DNA of 64,000 bases. It comes from Desulfatibacillum alkenivorans DSM 16219 (GTDB taxonomy: Bacteria; Desulfobacterota; Desulfobacteria; Desulfobacterales; Desulfatibacillaceae). The position numbers were made by a program, and so were the translations under genes. Below the pieces are notes generated by a model, which did no database searches, was not told the DNA's origin, and saw only the letters and a list, made by a program, of their open reading frames with translations. Below, piece after piece: positions 17,181 through 27,392 of this stretch; position 1 is the stretch's first letter; each line of letters opens with the position of its first letter. Where the stretch lies: NCBI RefSeq assembly GCF_900142135.1, contig NZ_FQZU01000022.1, positions 1-64,000 of the forward strand. The letters are read 5' to 3'.

Positions 17181-17428
17181 ATTGACCTTGGACGCGCCAG
17201 GCGCCGCCCCCTTACTTGCAGCTTGCTATGCGAAGAGTTAAGATTGTTTTACAATGATAATATAATATTTTTTCAAGCCGTTGGCAAACGCCTTGACTTG
17301 AGGGGGCAAAACAAATAAAAATTTTACCCTTTTGGTATCATGATTATATTTGTCGTGGTACATTAATAGGGTTCAGGATCGAAACCGCCCTATCCATTGA
17401 AAACAATTATAAAACCAGACGTGGAAAA

Positions 17429-19099
17429 ATGAAAGAAATACTTGCCGAAATGATCACCCGGGCCGCATTCAAGGCCCACGAACAGGGCGTATTGCCCTCG
17501 GACGCCATTCCCCAACCCGGCCTGGAAGAGCCCAAGCAGGAAGCCCATGGAGATTTTTCCACCAATATCGCCATGGTCATGGCCAAGGTCCAGAAGATGG
17601 CCCCCCGGAAAATAGCTGAGGCCATTGTGGACAATCTGGAAGATCCGGAAAATTTTCTGGTGAAGACGGAAATCGCCGGCCCGGGTTTTATCAATTTTTA
17701 TTTGCGTCCCAGCCTGTGGCAGCGGGTGGTGAAAGGCATTTTGGATAAAGGCGATGAATACGGCCGCTCCCAAATAGGCGCCGGTCAAAAAGTCCAGGTG
17801 GAGTTCGTCAGCGCCAACCCCACCGGCCCCTTGCACGTGGGTCACGGCCGGGGCGCGGCCGTGGGCGACGCCCTGGCGGCCTTGCTGGACATGTGCGGCT
17901 TTGAGGTGGAGCGGGAGTATTACATCAACGATTCCGGCCGCCAAATCCGCACCTTGGGCCTTTCGTGCTGGCTGCGGTATTGCGAGCTTAAGGGCAAGGA
18001 AGTGGACTTTCCCCAGGATTGCTACCAGGGAGACTATATTAAAGACCTGGCCAAACGCATTCAGGACGAAAACCTGGCCGACCTGGATTCCATGCAGGAA
18101 GAGGACGCCGTTTTATGGTGCGCCCGGTTTGCGGCCAACGACATTCTGGACGGCATCAAAAAGGACCTCAAGGACTTCCGGGTGGTTCACGACGTTTGGT
18201 TTTCGGAGCAAAGCCTGTACGACGACAACAGCGTGCAGAACGCCCTGGAGCATTTTGAAAAGACCGGCGACATTTACGAAAAAGACGGCGCCAAGTGGTT
18301 CAAGACTGAGGATCGCGGCGACGAAAAAGACCGAGTGGTTGTGCGGAACAACGGCCTGACCACTTATTTCGCCTCGGACATTGCCTACCACAAAAACAAA
18401 TTCGACCGGGGCTTTGACCGGGTTATCGACGTGTGGGGCGCGGACCATCACGGTTACATCGCCCGTATGAAGGCGGCCGTGGACGCGGTGGGCCGGAACA
18501 AGGACGCCTTTGAGGTGGTCTTGGTCAAGCTGGTCAATTTGCTTCGGGACGGCGAACCTCTCGCCATGACCACCCGGGGCGGCACGTTCGAAACCCTTGC
18601 TGACGTGGTGAACGAAGTGGGCGCGGACGCGGCGCGGTTTATCTTTCTTTCGCGGCATTATGAAAGCCCCCTGGATTTTGACCTGGAGCTGGCGAAAAAG
18701 CAGACCAACGAAAACCCGGTCTGGTACGTCCAGTACGTGCATGCGCGAATTTGCTCCATAGAGTCGAAAGCCAAGGATTTTCCGGTTTCCCTGGACTTTG
18801 ACTGGGACAGGGACGAGGAAATCCTGAAAGAAATCGAGGAAATACGTTTAATGAAGGCTCTGGCGCGGTATCCCGAGATTGTGGAGGGCGCGGCCCGGAC
18901 TTTGGAGCCTCACCGCATCGTTTTTTATCTCAGGGAGCTTGCATCGGCCTTTCATTCGTTCTACCATGACCACATGGTGCTGAAGGAGGACCAAACGCCT
19001 GTGTTAACCAAGGCCCGGCTGGATTTGGTGACCACGGTCAGGCAGGTCATTCGCAACGGCCTGGCCCTGCTTGGCGTGTCGGCCCCTGAAAGCATGTAA
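17429..19099 (+). CDS. argS: Arginyl-tRNA synthetase
   Basis: A class I aminoacyl-tRNA synthetase that charges tRNA-Arg. It has the N-terminal Arg-tRNA synthetase domain, the HIGH-type signature [20 protein letters not shown] (residues about 130-149), and a C-terminal DALR anticodon-binding domain with [17 protein letters not shown] and [12 protein letters not shown]. The KMSKS position reads [12 protein letters not shown], the usual lack of a canonical KMSKS lysine in many ArgRS. The 556-residue length is standard. It heads a plus-strand run with a SPOR protein and gatCA. Confidence 0.96.
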   Translation: MKEILAEMITRAAFKAHEQGVLPSDAIPQPGLEEPKQEAHGDFSTNIAMVMAKVQKMAPRKIAEAIVDNLEDPENFLVKTEIAGPGFINFYLRPSLWQRVVKGILDKGDEYGRSQIGAGQKVQVEFVSANPTGPLHVGHGRGAAVGDALAALLDMCGFEVEREYYINDSGRQIRTLGLSCWLRYCELKGKEVDFPQDCYQGDYIKDLAKRIQDENLADLDSMQEEDAVLWCARFAANDILDGIKKDLKDFRVVHDVWFSEQSLYDDNSVQNALEHFEKTGDIYEKDGAKWFKTEDRGDEKDRVVVRNNGLTTYFASDIAYHKNKFDRGFDRVIDVWGADHHGYIARMKAAVDAVGRNKDAFEVVLVKLVNLLRDGEPLAMTTRGGTFETLADVVNEVGADAARFIFLSRHYESPLDFDLELAKKQTNENPVWYVQYVHARICSIESKAKDFPVSLDFDWDRDEEILKEIEEIRLMKALARYPEIVEGAARTLEPHRIVFYLRELASAFHSFYHDHMVLKEDQTPVLTKARLDLVTTVRQVIRNGLALLGVSAPESM

Positions 19100-19182
19100 G
19101 CAAAAAGCCCTCTTTCCGCATCTTGGCGCCTGATTGCGTCGGAATCTGGTTCTGCATGGCGGTTCGCCCGCCGGAGGGGATA

Positions 19183-19908
19183 ATGGCCAAAGCAAAAACA
19201 AGGGACAGGGATTTTCGATTTACCAGGAAGGAATTCTTCGTATTCGTACTCTTTGTGTTTGCGTCCATGGCCGCCATGTTTACGCTGGGCATCTATGTGG
19301 GACGCGGCCAAAGCCCCATGACTTTTGACATAGAGGCCATGCAAAAAGAGCTTGCCGGTCTGAAAGCGGCCGTGATTCGGGCTGAAAAGGCCCAGGCCGA
19401 GGCATTGGAAAAGGAGTTGGCCCGAAAAAGCGAATACGATTTTTTCCAGCAGGTTAAGAATCCTTCGGCGGACTATTCATTTCCTCAAGAGGAAAACATC
19501 ACCCCGGAGTCCGACGATAGCAGCGGAACTCCGGTGCATTTGAGGGCGAACAAAAGGCCTGAGAACGTCCAGGAGGCCGCTCCGTTGCAGGCGGCCAAGC
19601 AAAGCCAGCCTCCGCCCGCTCCTGCGGTCCCTGCGCAGCCGGCGGCTTCCCAGCCCGCCGCCGGGGAAGAGTCCTACGATTTCTGGACGGTCCAGGTGGC
19701 GGCGGTGCTTCATCAGCAGGACGGCGCCCGCATGGTGGACAAGTTCTTGAAAATGGGCTATCCCGCTTATATGCTGGAGGCTCACCCGGAGCCGGGAAGA
19801 ACCATTTACCGGGTGAGAATGGGCCATTTCAAAAGCAGAAAAGAAGCTGAGGCCCTGACCCGAAGGCTTTCCAAGGATTGGAACGATTATCTGATCGTTA
19901 AAAAATAG
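19183..19908 (+). CDS. SPOR-domain inner-membrane protein (DedD/FtsN-like)
   Basis: A bitopic protein of 241 residues. The start at 19183 is set by CCGGAGGGGATA directly upstream; an ATG 60 nt earlier lacks a site. A short basic cytoplasmic tail is followed by one membrane helix (EFFVFVLFVFASMAAMFTLGIYV broken into about residues 17-38). Next come a coiled segment, a Pro/Ala/Gln-rich linker, and a C-terminal SPOR domain from about residue 165 (FWTVQVAAVLHQQDGARM ... YRVRMGHFKSRKEAEAL). SPOR domains bind denuded septal glycan, so a cell-division role is likely. Confidence 0.88.
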   Translation: MAKAKTRDRDFRFTRKEFFVFVLFVFASMAAMFTLGIYVGRGQSPMTFDIEAMQKELAGLKAAVIRAEKAQAEALEKELARKSEYDFFQQVKNPSADYSFPQEENITPESDDSSGTPVHLRANKRPENVQEAAPLQAAKQSQPPPAPAVPAQPAASQPAAGEESYDFWTVQVAAVLHQQDGARMVDKFLKMGYPAYMLEAHPEPGRTIYRVRMGHFKSRKEAEALTRRLSKDWNDYLIVKK

Positions 19909-19942
19909 TTTATATCTTCCCGTTTTTTTTTGGAGGAATCGC

Positions 19943-20227
19943 ATGAAAATCAGCGAAGAGGAAGTGCGCCACGTAGCCAAGCTGGCTCGTCTGGACCTGA
20001 CGGACGAGGAAGTGGCTATGTTCTCCCGCCAGGTTGGGGACATTCTGGATTATGTAGATCAACTCAATACCGTGGACACTGAGGGGGTGGAAGGGGCGTC
20101 TCACGCCATTTCCGTGAATAACGCCTTTCGCGAAGACAAGGTTAAGGACTCCATGGACCCGGATCTGGCCCTTTCCAATGCGCCGGAACGGGAAGACACG
20201 GATATTATCGTCCCTAAGGTCATATAG
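19943..20227 (+). CDS. gatC: Aspartyl/glutamyl-tRNA amidotransferase subunit C
   Basis: The small scaffolding subunit of GatCAB, which converts Glu-tRNA-Gln (or Asp-tRNA-Asn) to the cognate amide. The sequence [20 protein letters not shown] and the C-terminal [11 protein letters not shown] signature are diagnostic, and the 94-residue length is normal. A TTGGAGGAATCGC site precedes the ATG. gatA follows by 11 nt. gatB is not in the window. Confidence 0.95.
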   Translation: MKISEEEVRHVAKLARLDLTDEEVAMFSRQVGDILDYVDQLNTVDTEGVEGASHAISVNNAFREDKVKDSMDPDLALSNAPEREDTDIIVPKVI

Positions 20228-20238
20228 GAGAAGCCCTC

Positions 20239-21696
20239 ATGGCACTGCATGAACTCACCATCGGGCAAGCCCGTGAAAAATTATTGAGCAAGGAGATTTC
20301 CAGCCAGGACCTGACCAAGGCGGTGCTGGATCGCATAGAAGCCGTAGAGCCCCGGGTGGACGCCTACCTGACCGTAAGCAAGGAAGAAGCCATGGAGGCC
20401 GCTCAAAAGGCGGACAAGGCCCTGGCCCAAGGCGAAACCGCGCCTTTGTGCGGCATTCCCATTGCCATCAAGGACGTTATGTGCACCAAAGGCGTGCTGA
20501 CTTCCTGCGCTTCCAAAATTTTGGGGAATTTCGTCCCGCCATACGACGCCACCTCCATAACCAAGCTCAAAGAGGCCGGCGCGGTGCTGGTGGGCAAGAC
20601 CAACATGGACGAGTTCGCCATGGGATCCTCCACGGAAAATTCGGCTTTTAAAACCACGAAAAATCCCTGGGACCTGACCCGGACGCCGGGCGGATCCAGC
20701 GGCGGATCGGCTGCGGCCGTGGCTGCGGACATGTGCCTTGGCGCATTCGGATCGGACACGGGCGGATCCATCCGGCAGCCCGGCTCCCACTGCAGCGTGG
20801 TGGGGCTGAAGCCCACGTACGGCAGGGTATCCCGTTACGGGCTGGTGGCCTTCGCCAGTTCCCTGGATCAGATCGGCCCCTTTGCCAAGACGGTGGAAGA
20901 CGCCGCCATTTTGCTGCAGGCGGTGGCGGGCTACGATCCTTCGGACTCCACGTCCGTAAACGTGGAGGTTCCGGACTACTCGGCGGCTATCCAGGAAGAC
21001 GTCAAGGGAATGCGCATTGGCATGCCCAAGGAATATTTTGAAATGGGCGGTCTGACCCCGGACGTAAAAAACTCCGTGGATCAGGCCATCAAGACCATGG
21101 AAAGCCAGGGCGTGGAAGTGATGGAGGTTTCTCTGCCTCACTCCAAATACTGCGTGGCGGTGTATTACGTGATCGCTCCGGCGGAAGCCAGCTCCAACCT
21201 GGCGAGATACGACGGCGTAAAATACGGGATGAGGGAGGAAAGGGACTCGTTGATCGACATGTATCACGCCACCCGTTCCTCCGGATTCGGCCCGGAAGTG
21301 CAGCGCCGCATCATCATCGGCACTTACGCCCTTTCCGCGGGATATTACGACGCGTATTACGGCAAGGCTTCCCAGGTGCGCACCCTGATTATGGAAGACT
21401 ACAAAAAGGCCTTTGAACAATGCGATGCGATCGTCTCTCCCGTGGCGCCCACTCCGGCGTTTAAATTGGGCGAAAACACAGACGATCCGCTGACCATGTA
21501 CCTGAGCGACATCTTCACCCTGTCCGCCAACCTGGCGGGCGTGTGCGGGGTTTCCGTACCGTGCGGATTTTCGTCGGAAGGCCTGCCTATCGGTCTGCAA
21601 TTGCAGGGCAGCCATTTTCAGGAGGAAAAAATATTGAGGCTTGGCCATCATTTTCAGAAGGCCACGGATTTTCATACAAAGCGCCCGTATTTATAG
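20239..21696 (+). CDS. gatA: Aspartyl/glutamyl-tRNA amidotransferase subunit A
   Basis: The glutaminase subunit of GatCAB, an amidase-signature enzyme. The catalytic Lys lies in [14 protein letters not shown], and the Ser-cis-Ser pair in [17 protein letters not shown] and [13 protein letters not shown]. The 485-residue length is standard, and the C-terminal LPIGLQLQG motif is present. It follows gatC closely. In an organism lacking GlnRS or AsnRS the complex is essential. Confidence 0.96.
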   Translation: MALHELTIGQAREKLLSKEISSQDLTKAVLDRIEAVEPRVDAYLTVSKEEAMEAAQKADKALAQGETAPLCGIPIAIKDVMCTKGVLTSCASKILGNFVPPYDATSITKLKEAGAVLVGKTNMDEFAMGSSTENSAFKTTKNPWDLTRTPGGSSGGSAAAVAADMCLGAFGSDTGGSIRQPGSHCSVVGLKPTYGRVSRYGLVAFASSLDQIGPFAKTVEDAAILLQAVAGYDPSDSTSVNVEVPDYSAAIQEDVKGMRIGMPKEYFEMGGLTPDVKNSVDQAIKTMESQGVEVMEVSLPHSKYCVAVYYVIAPAEASSNLARYDGVKYGMREERDSLIDMYHATRSSGFGPEVQRRIIIGTYALSAGYYDAYYGKASQVRTLIMEDYKKAFEQCDAIVSPVAPTPAFKLGENTDDPLTMYLSDIFTLSANLAGVCGVSVPCGFSSEGLPIGLQLQGSHFQEEKILRLGHHFQKATDFHTKRPYL

Positions 21697-21723
21697 GGAA
21701 CGCGGGCGCAAGGGGAACAAAAT

Positions 21724-21909
21724 ATGTCTACAGTTATGCCAGAGGGAGAAAACATTCGCCGCGCCGTGAAGTTTGTAGGGGAATTCCGCAGCGAAAACCC
21801 GGACGCCAAGCCGTCCGTCATCGTGCAGGAAGCAGCCATGCGCTTTGACCTGAACCCGGCGGAGTCCGAATACCTAGCCCGGCTGGTCAGGGGCGAAATG
21901 AGCAAGTAA
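21724..21909 (+). CDS. Small conserved-looking protein of unknown function
   Basis: A 61-residue soluble protein with no signal peptide or membrane helix. AAGGGGA lies upstream of the ATG. The predicted content is mostly helical, with PSVIVQEAAMRFDLNPAESEYLARLV resembling a small helix-turn-helix or capping fold. It sits 27 nt after gatA and before the terminator at 21914, so it is the last gene of the argS-gat run. I do not recognise the family. Confidence 0.6.
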   Translation: MSTVMPEGENIRRAVKFVGEFRSENPDAKPSVIVQEAAMRFDLNPAESEYLARLVRGEMSK

Positions 21910-21913
21910 ATTC

Positions 21914-21939
21914 AAAGCCCGGGCCTCCCTGGCTTTTTT
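21914..21939 (+). terminator. Rho-independent terminator after gatA and the small gene
   Basis: Arms AAAGCCCGGG and CCCTGGCTTT (one C/T mismatch) with a 3-nt loop, then a T run (TTT after the stem). It separates the gat genes from mutL. Confidence 0.8.
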
Positions 21940-21982
21940 ATTTGATATAAAAAAAACCGATTTTCATAAAGGCTGAACTTTC

Positions 21983-23911
21983 GTGGCTCCTGTCAGGATT
22001 CTCCCTGAAATTCTTACCAACAAAATCGCCGCCGGCGAAGTGGTGGAACGGCCCAGTTCGGTCTTGAAGGAATTGGTGGAAAACTCCCTGGACGCCAAAA
22101 GCACCCGCATCGTGGTGGATGTGAAAAAGGGAGGCAGGTCCCTGATTCAGGTGGCGGACAACGGCGAGGGCATGGATAAGGACGACGCCCTTCTGTGCCT
22201 GGAGCGCTACGCCACCAGCAAAATCTATACGGACGACGATTTGTTTTCCATCAGCACCCTGGGGTTTAGGGGGGAGGCTTTGCCTTCCATTGGATCGGTG
22301 TCCCGCCTGACCCTGATCACCCGAAAAAAGGATAATCCCGCCGGAACCAAAGTGGTTATGCAGGGGGGCAAGATCGTCAACGTGTCGGAAATCGGGGCGC
22401 CGCCCGGCACCATGATTTCCGTAGCGGATTTATTCTACAACGTACCCGCCCGCAGAAAATTCCTGAAAACCGTTGCCACGGAAATGGGTCACATAGCCGA
22501 CACCATGTCGGCCATGGCTTTGGGCTGGCCCGAAACGGCCTTTGAACTCGTCCACAACGACCGAAAGCTGTTTTCGTGGCCTGCGGCCCAGGATCCTCAG
22601 GACCGGATTGCAGACGTGCTTGGCAAGGACGTGGCGCCCGGGCTCATTCGTTTTTCCAAAAAAGAGCCGGAAGTCAGCATTGAAGGCTGCCTGGCCATGC
22701 CGGAGTTCTCCCGCACGACAAAACGGGGACTGTACATCTTTGTCAACGGCCGTTTGGTGAAGGACAAGCTGGTCACCCACGCTTTGATGGAGGGCTATAA
22801 AGGCCGCCTGATGAAGGGTAAATATCCGGTGGCCGTGGTCTTTTTGCGGGTTCCGCCGGATCAGGTGGACGTGAATGTGCATCCCGCCAAGGCGGAGGTG
22901 CGTTTTGTCAATGGCGCCATGGTGCATCAGGCGCTGTCCTCGACAGTAAAGGAAAGCCTGGACGCCCTGGATCAGACGCCGTGGAAGTCGCCGCCCAAAA
23001 CTCCCGTGCGTACGGAGGCGAGCGAGGATTTGCTCAGGCAGCCGCCCAGCCAGGCGTCTTTTTCGTCCTACGTCAAGGAAGAGCCTTCCTGGATTAAAGC
23101 GGCCGCTGCCACGCCTCCCCAGGCGCCTATGTATCGGCCTGAGCCGCGATTCGACGCGCCAAGGGAGTCGCAAAGGCCTTCGGCTCCGTCCTCGCGTCCT
23201 GGCGCGCCCTCGGCCCAGCCTCGGGAGGAATCATCGTTTTCCAGGCCGGCGCCGCCGGTTCCGGACCCGGGGTCTGATAGGCCTGAGCCGCAGAGTGCGA
23301 CACAAAGCCAGTCTGAGGCGCCTCAAGACGGCGTTTCGGATTTAAAGGCTTTGGGCCAGTTCGCCAACGCCTATGTGATCTGCCGGTCGTCCAAGGGCCT
23401 GCTGATTGTGGACCAGCATGCGGCCCACGAGAGAATCCTGTTCGAGCAGTTTAAAAGGCATATGGAAGTTGGGGGGATTGAAATCCAGAATCTGCTGATT
23501 CCGGAAACCTTTGAGCTTTCCCATATCGAGGCGGAAATCCTGGATCGCATTCTGCCGGACCTGCAAAAGACGGGCATGGACGTGGACCGCTTTTCGGGGC
23601 GCACCTTTGTGGTTAAGGCGGCGCCCGCCATGCTTGCGGACTCGGACATTGGAAAAATGGTGCAGGAAATGGTGGAAAAAGTGGCCGAAGCCGGGGGAAA
23701 CGCCCATTTTTTCGACGCCCTGGACGAATGCCTGATCGTCATGGCCTGCCACGGATCGGTCCGCGCGCACCAAAGTTTAAGTATTCAGGAAATGGATGCT
23801 TTATTGAAGCAGCTGGAAGCCTGCGAGCGCCCTTCCCAATGCCCCCATGGGCGGCCCACCTGGCTGTTATGGACGGAGTACGACCTGGAGAGGGCCTTTA
23901 AAAGGAAATAA
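21983..23911 (+). CDS. mutL: DNA mismatch repair protein MutL (endonuclease type)
   Basis: The GHKL ATPase that links MutS mismatch recognition to strand incision. The N-terminal ATPase motifs are NKIAAGEVVERP, ELVENSLDA (Glu30, Asn34), DNGEGM and STLGFRGEAL. A Pro/Ser/Ala-rich linker covers about residues 335-435. The C-terminal domain carries the endonuclease motif DQHAAHERILFE at about residue 476, plus ACHGSVRA and CPHGRP. This is the nicking type found in bacteria without MutH. The start is GTG with AAAGG upstream. Its 3' end overlaps the convergent response-regulator gene by 14 nt. Confidence 0.95.
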   Translation: MAPVRILPEILTNKIAAGEVVERPSSVLKELVENSLDAKSTRIVVDVKKGGRSLIQVADNGEGMDKDDALLCLERYATSKIYTDDDLFSISTLGFRGEALPSIGSVSRLTLITRKKDNPAGTKVVMQGGKIVNVSEIGAPPGTMISVADLFYNVPARRKFLKTVATEMGHIADTMSAMALGWPETAFELVHNDRKLFSWPAAQDPQDRIADVLGKDVAPGLIRFSKKEPEVSIEGCLAMPEFSRTTKRGLYIFVNGRLVKDKLVTHALMEGYKGRLMKGKYPVAVVFLRVPPDQVDVNVHPAKAEVRFVNGAMVHQALSSTVKESLDALDQTPWKSPPKTPVRTEASEDLLRQPPSQASFSSYVKEEPSWIKAAAATPPQAPMYRPEPRFDAPRESQRPSAPSSRPGAPSAQPREESSFSRPAPPVPDPGSDRPEPQSATQSQSEAPQDGVSDLKALGQFANAYVICRSSKGLLIVDQHAAHERILFEQFKRHMEVGGIEIQNLLIPETFELSHIEAEILDRILPDLQKTGMDVDRFSGRTFVVKAAPAMLADSDIGKMVQEMVEKVAEAGGNAHFFDALDECLIVMACHGSVRAHQSLSIQEMDALLKQLEACERPSQCPHGRPTWLLWTEYDLERAFKRK

Positions 23912-24803
23912 CCTGGTTTCTGCCGTTTTCTTTGGCCTTGTACAAGGCTTTATCCGCACATTCAATCAAGGTTTTATGGTCCGGGATATCCGGGTGGGGA
24001 TAGGTGGCTACGCCCACGCTGATGGTCACGGACAGGCTTAGGTCGTTGGCGATGAATTCGTGCTGCTCCACGGATTCCCGCAGGCGCTCGGCCACCATAA
24101 AGGCCGCGGCCGCCGGGGTGTGATACAGGACCAGGGCGAATTCCTCGCCGCCGTATCGTGCGGCCAGATCGGTGTCCCGCAAGCTGTCCTCCACGATTCT
24201 CGCCAGGGTGGAAAGCACGATGTCGCCGGTCTGGTGGCCGTAGGTGTCATTAAATTTTTTAAAGTAGTCGATATCGCACAAAACGCAGGACAGGGACTCA
24301 TGATAGCGCATGGCCCGCTGGAAGTCCTTGGTCATGGCGTCCTGGAAGTAACGGTGGTTATACAGGCCGGTCAGGCCGTCGCGGTTTGCGAGCTCCTGGA
24401 GTTGGCGGTTGGTTTCCTGCAGGCTTTCATAGAGCTCCTTGATGCGTAAATGGGTGTTGACCCTGGCGACCAGTTCGCCTTCTTCAAAGGGTTTGGTCAC
24501 GTAGTCGGATGCGCCCGCTTCCAGGCCGCGGACTTTGTCGGCTGTTTCGGCCTTGGAGGTAAGCATGATGACGGGGATGTCGGCGGTGGCGGGCGAGCCT
24601 TTGATTTTTTCGCAAACCGCGTACCCGTCCATGCCCGGCATGATGAGATCCAAGAGGATCAGGTCCGGTTTTATGGTGGCCACAGCCTCCAGCCCCTCCT
24701 CCCCATTGGTGGCCACAGTCACCTCATGCCCCCTTGCGGTGAGCATGTTTTTGGCCACATGAGCGATGAGCCTGCTGTCGTCTATCACGAGTATATTAGC
24801 CAT
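23898..24803 (-). CDS. Response regulator with GGDEF diguanylate cyclase output
   Basis: A PleD/WspR-like protein of 301 residues that would make c-di-GMP when phosphorylated. The receiver covers residues 1 to about 120, with phospho-acceptor Asp52 (LILLDLIMPGMDG) and Lys104. A short helix leads to a GGDEF domain with the active loop GGEEF at 218-222. An RxxD inhibitory site (Arg209, Asp212) sits exactly five residues before it, so product inhibition is expected. It is the last gene of the chemosensory operon, 57 nt after cheB, which makes CheA the probable phosphodonor. The 3' end overlaps mutL by 14 nt. Confidence 0.92.
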   Translation of the reverse strand: MANILVIDDSRLIAHVAKNMLTARGHEVTVATNGEEGLEAVATIKPDLILLDLIMPGMDGYAVCEKIKGSPATADIPVIMLTSKAETADKVRGLEAGASDYVTKPFEEGELVARVNTHLRIKELYESLQETNRQLQELANRDGLTGLYNHRYFQDAMTKDFQRAMRYHESLSCVLCDIDYFKKFNDTYGHQTGDIVLSTLARIVEDSLRDTDLAARYGGEEFALVLYHTPAAAAFMVAERLRESVEQHEFIANDLSLSVTISVGVATYPHPDIPDHKTLIECADKALYKAKENGRNQVISF

Positions 24804-24859
24804 AATGCAAAAAGCCTTTGCAAATATTCGTTTTGCCGGGAGTCATGTCCGGCTTCCCG

Positions 24860-25900
24860 TCACCGCAGTTTTGCGCTGGCGAGAATGTCGTTAGGCATGG
24901 CGTCCAGGGATGCAATGCGGGTTGCGGCGCCCATTTCAATGGCGGCCCTGGGCATTCCAAAGACCACGGAGGAGGCTTCGTCCTGAGCGACGGTAAAGCA
25001 GCCGGCCTGGCGCATGCTAAGCAGGCCGCGCGCTCCGTCCTCCCCCATGCCTGTCAAAATAATGCCTACCGCTTCCCGGCCTGCAACCTGGGCGGCGGAC
25101 TCGAAAAGCACGTCAACCGAGGGCTTTTGGTGATGCACGGGCGGCGTATCCGTGATCCGAACGAAAAAACCGGCCCTGTCCCTGGCAAGAACCATATGCT
25201 TGCCGCCCTGGGCGATTATGACCTTATCCTTCTCCACCCTCTCCCTGTCCACGGCCTCCACGACTTCGCAGGGGACCATGTCGTTCAGGCGTTGGGCGAA
25301 AGACTTGGTGTAGTTGGCGGGCATGTGCTGAACCACCAGAATTCCGTTGGTATGAAAATTCATGGAGGACAGCAGCCTTCTGATCGCCGTGGTTCCGCCT
25401 GTGGAAGCCCCGATGGCCAGGATTTTATACAACCTGGAGGCCCGGGTTTGGGCGGTCATTTTAGGGGCGACCCGCACCGCCTGCGCCGGGGATATGTTAG
25501 CCCGGCCCGCGGCCCGCACTTTGGCCACGATGTCCGCAGCCAGCAACTCCAGGCTCTGATGGGCGGCGCCGTGCACGGGTTTGGGCACAAAGTCCACAGC
25601 CCCGGCTTCCAGCGCCTCCATGGTTCGAATGCTGTTTTCCGTGGTGTATGAGCTGATCATCAACACGGGCAGCGGCTTGTAGGACATAAGCCGTTTCAAA
25701 AAGGTAATGCCGTCCATTCGCGGCATTTCCACGTCCAGGGTAAGGACGTCCGGAGGATCGGCGATAATCATCTCTCTTGCTTCAAAGGCATCAGAGGCGC
25801 TGCCTATGACTTCAATATCCGCTTCGGCGGATAAAATGCGTTTTAGCAAGGACTGCATGATCGGCGAATCGTCCACAATCAGTACACGCAATTTCTTCAT
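24860..25900 (-). CDS. cheB: Chemotaxis response regulator / protein-glutamate methylesterase
   Basis: Removes methyl groups from receptor glutamates and can deamidate glutamines, resetting receptor sensitivity. The receiver has Asp56 (LTLDVEMPRMDG). The methylesterase catalytic triad is visible as Ser166 (IGASTGGT), His192 (VVQHMPANYT) and Asp288 (GMGEDGARG). The 346-residue length is standard. It lies 16 nt downstream of cheD within the che run, so CheA of this cluster presumably phosphorylates it. Confidence 0.96.
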   Translation of the reverse strand: MKKLRVLIVDDSPIMQSLLKRILSAEADIEVIGSASDAFEAREMIIADPPDVLTLDVEMPRMDGITFLKRLMSYKPLPVLMISSYTTENSIRTMEALEAGAVDFVPKPVHGAAHQSLELLAADIVAKVRAAGRANISPAQAVRVAPKMTAQTRASRLYKILAIGASTGGTTAIRRLLSSMNFHTNGILVVQHMPANYTKSFAQRLNDMVPCEVVEAVDRERVEKDKVIIAQGGKHMVLARDRAGFFVRITDTPPVHHQKPSVDVLFESAAQVAGREAVGIILTGMGEDGARGLLSMRQAGCFTVAQDEASSVVFGMPRAAIEMGAATRIASLDAMPNDILASAKLR

Positions 25901-25915
25901 GTCGCCTCGTACAAA

Positions 25916-26500
25916 TTAAAACAAAATAACGGAAGACTTTGCCTTCCTGGGATAGAAGACCCTGCCCTTGTAGGCGGTTTCTTCGTCCAGAGTAGTAGGA
26001 TCGGCTTCCATATCAAATCTTTTTAGCAACACCTTGGTGGTGTCGGAAAAAAACAAAATTTTTCTGCCTTGTTTTCCACCGAGATCGGAGGTTTCCTGGG
26101 GGATGCCTTCCAACTCCAGATACTTGGTTGCAAAGCGAATATTGGACCCGGTAATATTTCCGTCGTACTTGCGGAATTTAAGCACCTTTCCGCCGCCGAA
26201 AAGTTTGGCCTGGAGCTTATCCCGCCTTGCGCCTTTTTTGATGAGATCGCCGATGAGCAACTCCATGGCGTACATGCCGTAGCGCCCGACTTCCGAGGAG
26301 AAGATGTCGTCCGGGTGCACCAGGCCGGGCAGCAAAAAATGATTCATGCCGCCTATCTGCCTTTCCTTGTCGTACAAGCATGCAGCGATGCAGGATCCCA
26401 GCAAGGTGTACAGCACCTCGCCTTTCGTACAAACATGGTACTCGCCTGCTCTCAAAAGCACTACCTGCCTGTTGAGTTTGCGACTGTAAAAACGCCTCAA
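25916..26500 (-). CDS. cheD: Chemoreceptor glutamine deamidase CheD
   Basis: Deamidates specific receptor glutamines and, in some bacteria, helps CheC. The catalytic Cys37 (LLGSCIAACLYD) and His54 (IGGMNHFLLPG) are present. Length is 194 residues, slightly longer than many because of a C-terminal tail (KGRVFYPRKAKSSVILF). No cheC or cheX gene is seen in the cluster. Position between cheR and cheB is common. Confidence 0.93.
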   Translation of the reverse strand: MRRFYSRKLNRQVVLLRAGEYHVCTKGEVLYTLLGSCIAACLYDKERQIGGMNHFLLPGLVHPDDIFSSEVGRYGMYAMELLIGDLIKKGARRDKLQAKLFGGGKVLKFRKYDGNITGSNIRFATKYLELEGIPQETSDLGGKQGRKILFFSDTTKVLLKRFDMEADPTTLDEETAYKGRVFYPRKAKSSVILF

Positions 26501-26557
26501 GCAATAACCCCTGTATTCTGTGAGGCAGGGCGCCTCGGGAGTTTGAAATACAGCTCT

Positions 26558-27391
26558 CTAGTTTTTTTGTTTTTGATACACCGCATGCCCTAAAAGGGAA
26601 AAGCGGTCATCAATTCCTATCAATGATTCCGAGGCGCCCAGGCAAAGATACCCCCCGATCGGCAACAGCCGCAAAAACTCCCCCATGATCTGTTGCTTCT
26701 GAGTCCTGGAAAAATAAATCATCACGTTGCGGCACAGGATGACATCCATGGGGCCTTTGATGGGATAAGGCGCGTCCAGGAGATTCAGCCTCCTGAACAG
26801 GATGGGATTCCTGAGTCTGTCTTTAACCGCATAAAGTTTTTTTCCCCCGTGTCTCTGCGGTTTAAAGAAGCGCGTTGCATAGTCTTCGGGGACATGGCTC
26901 ATTTCATTGGCGGTGTATCGCCCCCGAAAAGCGTATTTTAAGGAGTCGCTGTCAATATCCGTGGCCAGAATTTTGACGTCCCATGAAACCAACTCCCGGG
27001 CCGCCTGCTGGAGCATCATGGCCACGCTGTACGGTTCGTGCCCCCTTGAACAGCCTGCGGACCAGATGCGCATCTGTTTAAGGCCGTAGTTTTTCTGCAT
27101 GATTTCGGGAATAACCCGTCCGGCCAGGAGATCAAATTGCGGACCGGCCCGAAAAAAGCTGGTCTGATCAATCGTGACGTGGTTGATCAGGGCTCTGAGC
27201 TCCTCCTCGTTCTTTCCCGCCTTGAGCATGCGGTAATAGGCGGTGTACGAACTCATCCCCAGGGCTTCCATTCTTTTGGCCAGCCTTCTGCCCAGGGTTT
27301 GCCTTCTGGCGGCTTTCAACAAAATGCCTGTCTTGTTTTGAAGCAAGGTCCGGAATAGTTCGAACTCCGTTTCAGACAGGACGGGAATCAT
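26558..27391 (-). CDS. cheR: Chemotaxis protein methyltransferase
   Basis: SAM-dependent methyltransferase acting on receptor glutamates. The 277-residue protein has the N-terminal helical CheR domain (GILLKAARRQTLGRRLAKRM) and the SAM site IWSAGCSRGHEPYSVAMML. It also has the downstream signatures ATDIDSDSLKYA and CRNVMIYFSRTQKQQI. It is separated from cheW by one base, so the two are co-translated. No tetratricopeptide extension is present. Confidence 0.95.
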   Translation of the reverse strand: MIPVLSETEFELFRTLLQNKTGILLKAARRQTLGRRLAKRMEALGMSSYTAYYRMLKAGKNEEELRALINHVTIDQTSFFRAGPQFDLLAGRVIPEIMQKNYGLKQMRIWSAGCSRGHEPYSVAMMLQQAARELVSWDVKILATDIDSDSLKYAFRGRYTANEMSHVPEDYATRFFKPQRHGGKKLYAVKDRLRNPILFRRLNLLDAPYPIKGPMDVILCRNVMIYFSRTQKQQIMGEFLRLLPIGGYLCLGASESLIGIDDRFSLLGHAVYQKQKN

Positions 27392-27392
27392 T

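Noticed and set aside
20281-21675. 464-codon minus-strand open frame opposite gatA
   Set aside because: It is antisense to a clear GatA with all catalytic motifs; its His/Gly/Arg-rich composition is that of a GC-bias shadow.
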